Shown here piece after piece: positions 21,395 to 29,665 of a DNA stretch of 64,000 nucleotides (the stretch's first letter is position 1; each line of letters begins with the position of its first letter). The notes under the pieces are model-generated. The model was given only the letters and a program-made list of their open reading frames with translations, made no database searches and was not told the DNA's origin. The stretch covers positions 8,050,501 through 8,114,500 of the forward strand of contig NC_059415.1 in NCBI RefSeq assembly GCF_905220565.1. Reading direction: 5' to 3'. Position numbers and translations under genes: made by a program. This DNA comes from Melitaea cinxia. Lineage: Eukaryota > Arthropoda > Insecta > Lepidoptera > Nymphalidae.

Positions 21395-22383
21395 GTGATA
21401 ACCTGACTTACTTTCAGTTTAATCGTCATATTTTTGTAAGAATTGCATTTATTTTGTTTCGTTTTTTCTCCCCTTTACTCAGTTTATTTAAATGTAAGCT
21501 TGATGACAAATTCTTAAATATGAAAACTTTTTTTTGTCGATTAACGAATTATATAATATTATATTTACATCATAAAATACATAAGGTTTACATAAACATA
21601 AGTAAAGCGATTAAGGCTCATACATTAATCAATTTCGACTACTTTAATTATTATTATATCTTTAGTTGTTATTTTAGTAATAGTTTTTTGCAGTATGTAT
21701 TCGAGGTGTTCACGTCATGTTTTGTTGCTAAGCTTATATTGCTGGCCTATTCACAGCGAGCATCGTATAACGTACAACGCGGTTTTATCGGTTGTCAACA
21801 GTTTATTTTCGTTATGCGGATACGCAGATCGAGGCTATTCATGCGATCGAGCGATGTGCTTTGTACTTTATTATACATGTTTACAACGCAAAATACATTA
21901 TTTTTTACAAATCTACCTCCTATTTACAATTCTTTTATAATCAACGACTTTTTCTTTGTATGTTTACTTACGATTCACTTGGATCGATATAGAATATTAT
22001 TTCATGTATCTGTTAATATTATAACTAAACTCATTGGTATATTTGCCGCAATATGGATATTTTTACGTATAACTATTGTTCAAAATGTTGTAAAACATTG
22101 TTACTTTTTCTCTTATTATAATCACTATTATCACTATTATCAGAAGCATCTCATGTTTTCGGATTCTGTATTAAAATTATACGACTATGCTATTGAGGTA
22201 TACAGAGTGATATTAAACGAATTTAGCGTGTTTCGAATGTCACTATACTACTACTTTTTTACCACTTCAACCATTTTATTTTATTTGGGTCTACTTGCTG
22301 ATTCAAGTAAAATTAATTTTCTGTTCATATTAAATAAATACGATAATTATAAAAAGCTAACTCAGTTTCAATGGCCACGTTGA
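21370..22383 (+). CDS. Element B middle frame (ORFx): hydrophobic protein of unknown function
   Basis: This frame is free of stops from 21370 to the tga at 22381-22383, 337 codons. It is in the -1 frame relative to ORF1 and overlaps its last 25 bases. The first ATG is at 21520, giving about 287 residues. The product would be rich in Phe, Tyr, Leu and Ile. Several stretches are long enough to span a membrane, near 21640-21760 ('FVAKLILLAY'), 21940-21980 ('DFFFVCLLTIH'), 22010-22090 ('KLIGIFAAIWIFLRITIV') and 22250-22300 ('YYFFTTSTILFYLGLLA'). No family is recognised. Its stop overlaps the ORF2 ATG by 13 bases (22371-22383). Such a long gap-free frame in DNA this rich in A and T is unlikely by chance, but T-rich composition bias is an alternative. 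Confidence 0.55.
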   Translation, partial: GRLKKNCISDNLTYFQFNRHIFVRIAFILFRFFSPLLSLFKCKLDDKFLNMKTFFCRLTNYIILYLHHKIHKVYINISKAIKAHTLINFDYFNYYYIFSCYFSNSFLQYVFEVFTSCFVAKLILLAYSQRASYNVQRGFIGCQQFIFVMRIRRSRLFMRSSDVLCTLLYMFTTQNTLFFTNLPPIYNSFIINDFFFVCLLTIHLDRYRILFHVSVNIITKLIGIFAAIWIFLRITIVQNVVKHCYFFSYYNHYYHYYQKHLMFSDSVLKLYDYAIEVYRVILNEFSVFRMSLYYYFFTTSTILFYLGLLADSSKINFLFILNKYDNYKKLTQFQWPR

Positions 22384-25223
22384 ATATATTTTACCAAAAC
22401 GTACGCGGCTTACGTACAAAAACCAAAGAATTTTTAACTAATGTATTGAATTCCGATTATGACATCATATGTATTACGGAGACATGGCTACTTCCAGGTA
22501 TTTTCGATAGTGAATTATTCGACCCACGTTACAGTGTATACAGAGTCGACCGGGATTACGGAAGGTTGGGGCTGCGCTTGGGCGGCGGCGTGCTGGTGGC
22601 GGTACGCCGTGAGCTGGCGCTGGCGGTGGGCCCGCCGCGCGAGCCGCCGCTGCTGCCTGGCGCGCCCGATGTGCTCGGCGTTGGGATCGCACTTGATAGC
22701 GGCGGTGTTGTTGCTACTAATTATTTATATATATTTTGCTGTTATTTTCCACAAAATAAGGATCAGGTTGCAGCACAGCAACTGTTTTTAGACTATTTAG
22801 CAGATTTAAGTGATGGCATGCCTAATAGTGAATTCGTCATATTGGGAGATTTTAATATCCCCGATGCCATTTGGGATACTCAGACTATTAATTCAGATGT
22901 TTATTTCTTAATTAACCCCTCTTTTAATTTATTAACTAATCAATTATTTTCATTTATGACTTATAAAGATTGGTCGCAATACAATGGAATTAAAAACTTT
23001 AATAGTAAGTGTTTAGATCTCGTAATTAGCAGTCGTCCCTGCTTGGTACGTCGCACGTCGCCGTTGGCGCTGCCGGAGGATGCGCATCACCCGTCGCTGA
23101 GCGTCGAGTGTGTTGTCGCTCGATCAGTACAAGAGCTGCGCCCGTCACCTCGCACTATACGCAAGTTTTTTGCGGCTGACTATGACGCGGTCAATAATAG
23201 GTTAAGTGATATAGATTGGCGAAGTCTGCTTTCGTCTACCGATATTAATTCGGCCGTTGATAGTTTCTACGGTGTATTGAACACAGTTATTTCAGAGTTC
23301 GTACCTGAGAAAAAAATAATCGGTGACAGCAAGTATCCGGTCTGGTACTCATCTCATTTAATTAAGCTTATTAAGAAAAAAATTAAAGTACATAAAAAAT
23401 GGAAATGTTATAATAGACTTAGTGATTACGAAAAATTCTCTGAACTTCGAAAAAAAACAAAAGAATTATCCAAGAATTGCTATAATTTATTTATATCCAG
23501 GGCTGAAATGAATATTAAAGGTAATCCTAAATTATTTTGGGCCTTTATTAAGTCTAAAAAATCTGTCGGAGGTATACCGGATACCTTGTATTTTAGGGAC
23601 TCATATGCCTCAGATGGTCAGTCAATAGCTAATCTTTTCAACACATATTTTCATTCAGTCTTTGAGAGTGATGTGTGTGATTCACCGTCATCATTATATG
23701 GTGCTAATGCAATTATTGACTCTTTCGTTTTCACTCCTAGTATTGTTTTAAGGTACTTGCGTCAACTTGATATAAGTAAAGGCGGTGGTCCTGATGGGTT
23801 ACATCCTGTATTTCTGAAGCGATGCTGTAGTGAACTAGCATATCCTGTAAGTGTTCTTTTTAATTTATCTCTATCCAGTGGTATAATGCCACCAATTTGG
23901 AAGCGTTCTATTGTTGTACCCATTTTTAAGAGTGGGGATAGGCACGATATTTGTAATTATAGGGGTATTTCTAAAATTTCAACCTTGCCCAAGATATTCG
24001 AGAAAATCATCTACGATAGTTTATTTCCTGCTATTCGGCCCTTTTTAATCGCTCAGCAACATGGTTTTATTGATAAAAGATCCACCGAAACTAATTTATG
24101 TGAATATTTAGATATAATTTTAGACTCTATGAATAAAGGCTTTCAGGTCGACGCCGTGTATACTGATTACTCTAAAGCCTTTGATAAAATTTCCCATTCA
24201 TTGTTAATTTATAAAATAGAGCGCATCGGTATACACGGCGACCTCCTCAGGTGGCTGTCATCATATCTTAGGGATCGCTCTCAAGCGGTTGCTGTCAAAG
24301 GGTTCACATCTTGTTTCGTTCCCATTACGTCTGGTGTGCCTCAGGGCTCGCATCTCGGTCCTCTTCTATTTAACATCTTTATAAATGATGTTTTGGAATG
24401 TTTTCGTCACTCTAGCGTTTTATTATATGCTGATGACACTAAAATTTTTACTAGAATAAAATCTGTTCAGGATTGCATACATTTACAGAAGGATTTAAAT
24501 GCTCTCAATGAGTATTGTTTGGGCAATAAGCTATTTTTAAATGTTAGTAAATGCTGCATTATCTCTTTTAGTAGGAAGAAAGCAACTATTCAATATAACT
24601 ATAGGATTAATAATTCAATCCTTAATAGAGTGACCGAGGTGAGAGATTTGGGTGTCTTTTTGGACAGCCAGTTGCTTTTCCGATCACATTTTGAGAAAAT
24701 TACTGCCAAGGCGTACAAAATGTTGGGTTTCTTGATTCGCCAAACAGCTGATTTTAAAGATATCAATACTTTCATTATTCTATACAATGCACTCGTAAGA
24801 TCACATCTAGAATATGCTTCTGTTACATGGAATCCGCAATATGACAAATATAAGCATATGCTTCAAAGTATTCAAGATAAATTCTGTAAGCTACTCAAAT
24901 ATAAGTTTAAGACATCTCCGCCTAGAACATTAATAGCCCTTGAAGCTCGACGTGAACACCGTGATATCATTTTTCTGTATAAGATTTTAAATAACCAAAT
25001 TGATTCACCATATTTATTAAATGAAATATCCTTCAATTGTCCTAAATATAATCCGCGATCAAATCGAACTTATACATTTGCTATTCCATTCTGCAGAACC
25101 AATTATGCTTCGAATCGATTTGTCGTTAGGGCCTGCAGACTGTATAATAATAATTACAATATGCTAGACATTTTTCATTTAAAACCTAATATATTTAAAA
25201 CTGTCATCAAGCAATTAAATTAA
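22371..25223 (+). CDS. Element B ORF2: APE endonuclease and reverse transcriptase
   Basis: ORF2 is 950 residues from an ATG that sits inside the end of the middle frame. The endonuclease occupies about residues 1-250. It has 'IFYQNVRGLRTK', Glu in 'CITETWL', 'ILGDFNIPDAIWD' near residue 158 and a final 'DAHHPSLSVE' block. The reverse transcriptase spans about 440-780. Its motifs are 'GGPDGLHPVFL', 'YRGISKISTLPKIFEKII', 'QHGFIDKRSTETNL', 'YTDYSKAFDKISHSLL', 'GVPQGSHLGPLLFNIFIND' and 'YADD' near residue 685. No break is seen. Two GC-rich patches (22560-22700 and 23055-23150) stand out in an AT-rich gene. Translation may depend on reinitiation after the overlapping upstream frame. Confidence 0.93.
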   Translation: MATLNIFYQNVRGLRTKTKEFLTNVLNSDYDIICITETWLLPGIFDSELFDPRYSVYRVDRDYGRLGLRLGGGVLVAVRRELALAVGPPREPPLLPGAPDVLGVGIALDSGGVVATNYLYIFCCYFPQNKDQVAAQQLFLDYLADLSDGMPNSEFVILGDFNIPDAIWDTQTINSDVYFLINPSFNLLTNQLFSFMTYKDWSQYNGIKNFNSKCLDLVISSRPCLVRRTSPLALPEDAHHPSLSVECVVARSVQELRPSPRTIRKFFAADYDAVNNRLSDIDWRSLLSSTDINSAVDSFYGVLNTVISEFVPEKKIIGDSKYPVWYSSHLIKLIKKKIKVHKKWKCYNRLSDYEKFSELRKKTKELSKNCYNLFISRAEMNIKGNPKLFWAFIKSKKSVGGIPDTLYFRDSYASDGQSIANLFNTYFHSVFESDVCDSPSSLYGANAIIDSFVFTPSIVLRYLRQLDISKGGGPDGLHPVFLKRCCSELAYPVSVLFNLSLSSGIMPPIWKRSIVVPIFKSGDRHDICNYRGISKISTLPKIFEKIIYDSLFPAIRPFLIAQQHGFIDKRSTETNLCEYLDIILDSMNKGFQVDAVYTDYSKAFDKISHSLLIYKIERIGIHGDLLRWLSSYLRDRSQAVAVKGFTSCFVPITSGVPQGSHLGPLLFNIFINDVLECFRHSSVLLYADDTKIFTRIKSVQDCIHLQKDLNALNEYCLGNKLFLNVSKCCIISFSRKKATIQYNYRINNSILNRVTEVRDLGVFLDSQLLFRSHFEKITAKAYKMLGFLIRQTADFKDINTFIILYNALVRSHLEYASVTWNPQYDKYKHMLQSIQDKFCKLLKYKFKTSPPRTLIALEARREHRDIIFLYKILNNQIDSPYLLNEISFNCPKYNPRSNRTYTFAIPFCRTNYASNRFVVRACRLYNNNYNMLDIFHLKPNIFKTVIKQLN

Positions 25224-25463
25224 TTAAATGAACTGTGATTGTCACAAAATACTGTTACTGTAATTCTTGTATCATGTATAATGTTGTGTTAAAAAAAAAA
25301 CTAAGTTTGTATTGTTTGTATAACTTTAAAGTTTGCCCAATTAATATTTGTCAGAAGTAATAAGTGAAAACTTAATTGGCTTATGAATTTTCTAGTTTGT
25401 AAGAATCATATGTGTAATTATAAGCTGTATGTTTTCTTCATAAATAAAATAAAAAATAAATAA
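25224..25463 (+). terminator. Element B 3' UTR and A-rich 3' end
   Basis: The 240 bp after ORF2 carry AATAAA-type signals near 25442-25462 and end in an imperfect (AAATA)n run. No stable 3' hairpin was recognised by eye. Confidence 0.6.
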
Positions 25464-25513
25464 GTAATGCTCTCATCACGCATTCTTTTGTAAAGAAGTT
25501 TTACTTCAAAAAA

Positions 25514-25759
25514 GGCTTTCTTATTTATTTTATCATGTACAAAAACTTTACGAATAACGATAAGTTTTTTCAATATAGAAAACGTTATCCGTGTTATCGC
25601 CTCTTTATAAGCGGCAGTAAAACCGCGCGAGTTACATTAATTCCCAGACCCGCTCCTATGATTTATGCTCGCCTGGTGAGTTTCTTCCTACAACCTGTAC
25701 AACTTAAATAAATTTTAAAAACTTTATTTTGTAATTTCTGTAATATCTATATATAATTT
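25514..25759. other. Spacer between element B nest and SINE1 tail
   Basis: AT-rich with no gene. It contains an R4-like 'cttcaaaaaaggctttctta' edge and then non-repetitive sequence. Confidence 0.45.
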
Positions 25760-25855
25760 ATGTAATATTTCTGTAATAATCCCACCGTTGGGCATAGGCC
25801 TCTTTCCCCATGTAGGAGAAGGATCCGAGCATAATCCACCACGCTGAAATAGCTA
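25760..25855 (-). mobile_element. SINE1 tail fragment
   Basis: 'tgggcataggcctctttccc catgtaggag' then 'ataatccaccacgctg' is the reverse complement of the SINE1 3' tail. The tRNA head and body are missing. Confidence 0.7.
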
Positions 25856-25915
25856 GCGCTAGCGTTAGCACAGTAGTTAATATTGTAGTTAGCGCTGTAG
25901 CTAGCGCTAATAGTT
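25855..25915. repeat. GCTAGC/GTTAGC-rich short repeat
   Basis: About 60 bp are built from 'gctagcgctagcg', 'gttagc' and 'agctagcgctaat', forming overlapping palindromes. It directly follows the SINE1 tail. Confidence 0.6.
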
Positions 25916-26689
25916 CATAAGAAATAAATTTAAGTGTAAGTTTAATTTAAAAAATAAATAAATAATAAAAACAATATATTTGAAATAGGCACAAGTCAGT
26001 TATATGATAGGAAGATTTATCTGAAGACTTATTAATTGTTCTACTACTCAGTTAATTCTACCAAAGTCCAGGTTTTAATTTCACGTAAAGTCAACTTTTA
26101 GTGATTAAACAATCCAGAAGTTTGAATTGAAAATTACTGAGGCTTGTTAATAAATACTTTGAAATAATCAAAGCACATCTTCAGCTTCAAAAGCACTTTT
26201 AATCGTCATTTTACACATTAAAATTATAATCGTTTTTCATACATTACTTATAGTTGAAGTGGAGCTACCGTCAGATAATAAAAAGGTATAGATACAAACA
26301 GAAAATAAAGATGATCAAATAAAAGCCTTAATATGTACTTCAAACATTTATTTTATCTGACGTTTCATAAATTACGACAATATTAAGATAGATTAACAAC
26401 AAAGAACCTAAATATACCGAGTGAACTAGTTGCAACTTTGTCAAAGGAGAAATTTTATCCATTAAAAGAGATTGCAAGAGAAACTCTCGGTAAAATTTAC
26501 TATGACAAAGTTCCACTTAAGTATAATACAACAGCTTTGGCACAAAGACTTGGCGTTTACAACTTACTTCTATAAAGAATCATCAGTCTTTCAATAAAGA
26601 TAAATATTTGACAATTATATTCAAGACGCTAAAATGGGTTTAGCCTTTCGTGATATCTCTTTTAGCACTTATTATATTTACCATATGGT
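25916..26689. other. AT-rich non-coding stretch
   Basis: No gene or recognised repeat is seen. It leads into the left arm of a palindromic element. Confidence 0.45.
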
Positions 26690-27200
26690 TATCGGCGCGG
26701 ATGTTGAGCGATGATCTTTAAATTTGAAAACGCTACCGCACTTGTAAGTCTGCTTTATAACACTACTTTTTTGGCCCACGGTGTCACTAGCGTTATTTTA
26801 GGAAAAAACGTACTAAAATTGTATGTAGCCTAGGCTTTCAAGGTAAATGGACTATCCAACACAAACTATTTTTCAATTTGAACAAATAGTGCCTAAGATT
26901 AGCGCGTTCAAACAAACAAACAAATTCTGCAGCTTTATAATATTAATATAGAGTTCTCACTATCGCTGACTTGACTGGAAGATATCTCTTCTAGTGATAA
27001 GTCCGCCTGCGCACTTAAAAATTGCAATGTACTATATTTTTATTGTTCTTTAAGTGCAATAAACAATATGAATTTTTTTTTATGATTCTAATTTTACGTT
27101 TTACTGTTTTTCATTTTTATACTGAATATGACTATTAACTGTTTGCACGATGCGTACATCAATCTCTACTGTTGCCGAGCGCTCAACATCCGCGCCGATA
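26690..27200. mobile_element. Inverted-repeat element (MITE-like), about 510 bp
   Basis: A perfect 20-bp inverted repeat, atcggcgcggatgttgagcg, lies at 26691-26710 and in reverse at 27180-27199. Both arms have 'catatg' just outside, so the true ends may lie slightly further out (cctttcgt near 26645 and 27222). No coding is present. A mobile DNA element is the simplest reading, but the target duplication is unclear. Confidence 0.6.
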
Positions 27201-27480
27201 CATACATATGGCGATATGTTTGACGAAAGGTCTTCCCAAACAATAGTACAAAGTTAATACTCCATTAATAACTATTCTATAGTTCTAATACTGTGTTCTT
27301 ATTGATATGATTCGAAAAGTTAAACTTTAAATAATATTAAAACCTAATATATACAAATTCAATTGTGACTAGTGTAATGACTAGATTTGTATATGTATTT
27401 TAGTTATTAATTTAGGATTGCTACCATCAAAACTTAAGACAAATAGGAAAATATAATAACAAAAAGTTTTCTTATTTAAA

Positions 27481-27720
27481 TATATATATCGACTGTCCCT
27501 ACGTACAGTATCGAAACTGAAAATTTTCTATTTTTTTATTGCATGAAAAAACTACTTTTTATATATATTTTCAAAGAAAAAATGCTTTAAAATATACATG
27601 AAGTCACATTTTTCATGAGTTTATACTCATTATCGATACTTAACAAATCATTCAGCGTAAAAAATGTAAAGTGCCTTTTTTCATTTTCGATATTATACGT
27701 AGGGACAGTCGATATATATA
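27481..27720. mobile_element. Palindromic MITE, 240 bp with 40-bp terminal inverted repeats
   Basis: The left arm 'atcgactgtccctacgta' (27488 onward) is matched by 'tacgtagggacagtcgat' on the right. Identity is about 37 of 40 positions when the flanking tatata and the inner 'atcgaaa' are included. A TA-rich target is consistent with Tc1/mariner-type insertion. It is non-coding and lies just downstream of the Dscam micro-exon, within the same transcription unit. Confidence 0.75.
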
Positions 27721-27967
27721 AATGTTTACAAATGTGTTAAACGAAAGGCTAAGGAAACTTTAAGTTTTCTTTTTACGAATACGGCAGTGCTGTTTTAATA
27801 ACATGAGATCGATTCAACAATTATTTTTTTAATTACTTATTAAATGTTACGATAAAATCGTTACAAAAATTTGACGAATCGGTAATTAGTGTTGCCAGTT
27901 GAAATAATGATTATTTTACATTATTTAAATACTAATATTATATTAAAATAAAAATCCTAATTTTTAC

Positions 27968-27992
27968 CTGTTGTGCGGTGTTCGGCAGTGTC
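27968..27992 (-). CDS. Dscam: Probable Dscam-family micro-exon (25 nt)
   Basis: The minus strand reads 'attttgtttcag' then 25 coding bases and donor 'gtaaaaatta'. The incoming phase from the exon at 32902 is one base. With it the micro-exon reads Arg-His-Cys-Arg-Thr-Pro-His-Asn and leaves two bases. That extends the 'SGMPR' end of the previous exon into a basic segment, similar in style to the end of Dscam2-type tails. The length and the good splice sites support an exon, possibly alternatively included. It is small enough that chance cannot be excluded. Confidence 0.45.
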
Positions 27993-28195
27993 CTGAAACA
28001 AAATGTCAATGTTAACACAAACTATAAATAAGGCTTTAACGACTTGAAGTCTCAGACTTTGAAGGTATAAGTAAGTTTTTTTAAAGTTTGCTCCTTAAGG
28101 AACGATATAAGACTCGTGGTATGAAATTAATATGGGAGTGAAATCGTGTGAAGCAGTAACGCTAAATACTGACTCGATTTGTCTTAGATTTTTTT

Positions 28196-28460
28196 TATGT
28201 CACTAGGTCGGCAAACAACCGTACGGCTCACCTGATGGTAAGCGATTACCGTAGCTTATAGACACCTGCAACAGCAGAAGCATCGCAAGCGGGTTGCCGA
28301 CCCAATCCCCAATCCCCCCTGGTCACCTTACTCACCAACAGGAACACAATACTGCTTGAAAACAGTATTATTTAGCTGTGATCTACTGTAAGGTCGAGGT
28401 ACTACCCCAGTCGGGCTGCTCCATATTTTGAGCAGGGAATCCCTGCTGTGCTCTACCTCA
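28196..28460 (-). repeat. Dispersed repeat R3, reverse copy
   Basis: 'aggtcggcaaacaaccgtac' at the left to 'gtgctctacctcagttgc' at the right is R3 in reverse, nearly complete. It lies in the inferred Dscam intron. Confidence 0.7.
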
Positions 28461-29320
28461 GTTGCTGGGGAATTCTAAGAAAGAATAGCATTATACCGCG
28501 CAAAAAATATGGTAATCGTCCTTAAGGAGTGAACTCAGGTCACGCCAGAGCTGACACACATTTTTTTCTTTATTTTTATTTTTGAGGAGCCTTTTGTGCT
28601 TAGGTAGGACACAGCAGGAAATTTTAGATGACTAGATGTGTCGTTAAACACAAAACTCGAGAATAGCTGTAATCATTTGCCTAATTTTTTTAGATTCTTA
28701 ACACTTTGTACGCTATTCTTACGAAATGAAAAAATAAGAAAACACGCATAACTTCTTATTGACTGCATCTAATTTTTGTATTCCTTACTATCAGGCAAAA
28801 GATTGTACAAAAGAAAAAAAAACGTAATATGTTTGCTGAGTCGCTAGTTAAAAGGAGGAGAACTTTTGACTGGGTATATGGAGAAATCTTTGATAACGCG
28901 TATTTACTTGACTCTTTTTTATTACTTGTCGATGTAATTGAAATCGGCTTTATTTCATTTGCGAGCAAACACAATGTAATAAATAATCTTTCAAAGAATG
29001 CATAACTATTTACCGAGCCAAGCGTTTGCTGGCGTCGATGTATAAAAAAAATAATATTCATAAAAAAGCTTGTATTATTTCTCACGCTCTGTTTTATAAC
29101 GGAAACATTAACACCTACTTGTTTGAATGGAAAACATTTCAAAGGCGAAACTAGTGGAAACAAAAAGTAATAATATAAAGTCCGTAGTAAGCTTTACAGT
29201 AAACAGGAAAAAACTATCTGATGTTGCATTATATTAAAGTAAGAGTAATAATCGTTGTAAGCAAATTTGATGGAACAGGTTTTGGAGACGAAAACTTATA
29301 TACAATGGAGATATATTATA
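28461..29320. other. Intronic AT-rich stretch with R5 fragments
   Basis: 'gactgggtatatggagaaat' and 'tacttgtcgatgtaattgaa' near 28870-28990 are eroded R5 pieces. The open frame at 28756-29163 crosses them and has no family features. Confidence 0.45.
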
Positions 29321-29324
29321 TACC

Positions 29325-29582
29325 TACTAGCTGTGCCCGTGACTTCGTCTGATTGGAATTTAACAAAAAGTTACAAGTTATAAAACGTAAGTAGACGAAA
29401 AAAATTGACAAACGCACTAGTCGTCACTACGATTTTCGAGGGTTTCCCTCGATTTCTTTGGGATTCCATCATTCGGTCCTGGTTTCCTTATCATGGTACC
29501 ACACCCTACCACACCTTTCCAACAAAAAAAAAAAGAATTATCAAAATCAGTTCATAAACGACGAAATTATCCTCGAACATAC

Positions 29583-29622
<40 letters not shown>

Positions 29623-29665
29623 GACAGACAGACGGACGGACGGACGGACGGACGGACGGACGGAC
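29325..29665. repeat. Helitron-like end, R5 piece and TA/GACA/GACG microsatellite
   Basis: 'tactagctgtgcccgtgact' is the reverse of the common '...gggcatagctagt' terminus. R5 sub-motifs follow ('gatttctttgggattccatc', 'ttccttatcatggtaccaca'). A compound microsatellite of (TA)n, (GACA)n and (GACG)n fills about 29583-29664. Confidence 0.6.

Larger units (their letters stand above)
20237..25463 (+). mobile_element. LINE element B, full-length CR1-like, three open frames
   Basis: The direct repeat gtaat flanks it (20232-20236 and 25464-25468). The 5' end begins 'cagtcacgtgctagcg' 96 bp before ORF1. The 3' end is an A-rich microsatellite ('ataaataaaataaaaaat') after several AATAAA signals and carries no long poly-A. 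ORF1 (20333-21394), a middle frame (21370-22383) and ORF2 (22371-25223) are all intact. A PHD finger in ORF1 is established for CR1-like elements. The length of 5.2 kb and complete coding suggest a young, possibly active copy. Confidence 0.88.
17707..25513 (-). repeat. Dispersed repeat R4 split into three pieces by two LINEs
   Basis: Reference copies at 54225-54470 and 62380-62680 run, on the minus strand, from 'cgagtgtgctttagaccac' through 'tatcttcactaacttatatc' to 'gcgtaa'-type ends with 'cgttacgcatt'. Here the same order appears in three parts. These are 17707-17748 ('gttttagaccacatgactga'), 20200-20236 ('tatcttcactaacttatgtc') and 25464-25513 ('aatgctctcatcacgcattc', 'gaagttttacttc'). Elements A and B fill the two gaps, so R4 was there first. 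Confidence 0.75.

Noticed and set aside
21695..21992. Two further plus-strand open frames of 66-81 codons inside the element B middle region
   Set aside because: They are shorter, in other phases, and unconnected to ORF1 or ORF2. They do show that this T-rich segment stays open in more than one frame, a caution for the main finding.
22474..22692. Minus-strand Ala/Arg/Pro-rich frame
   Set aside because: It is the antisense shadow of the GC-rich patch in element B ORF2.
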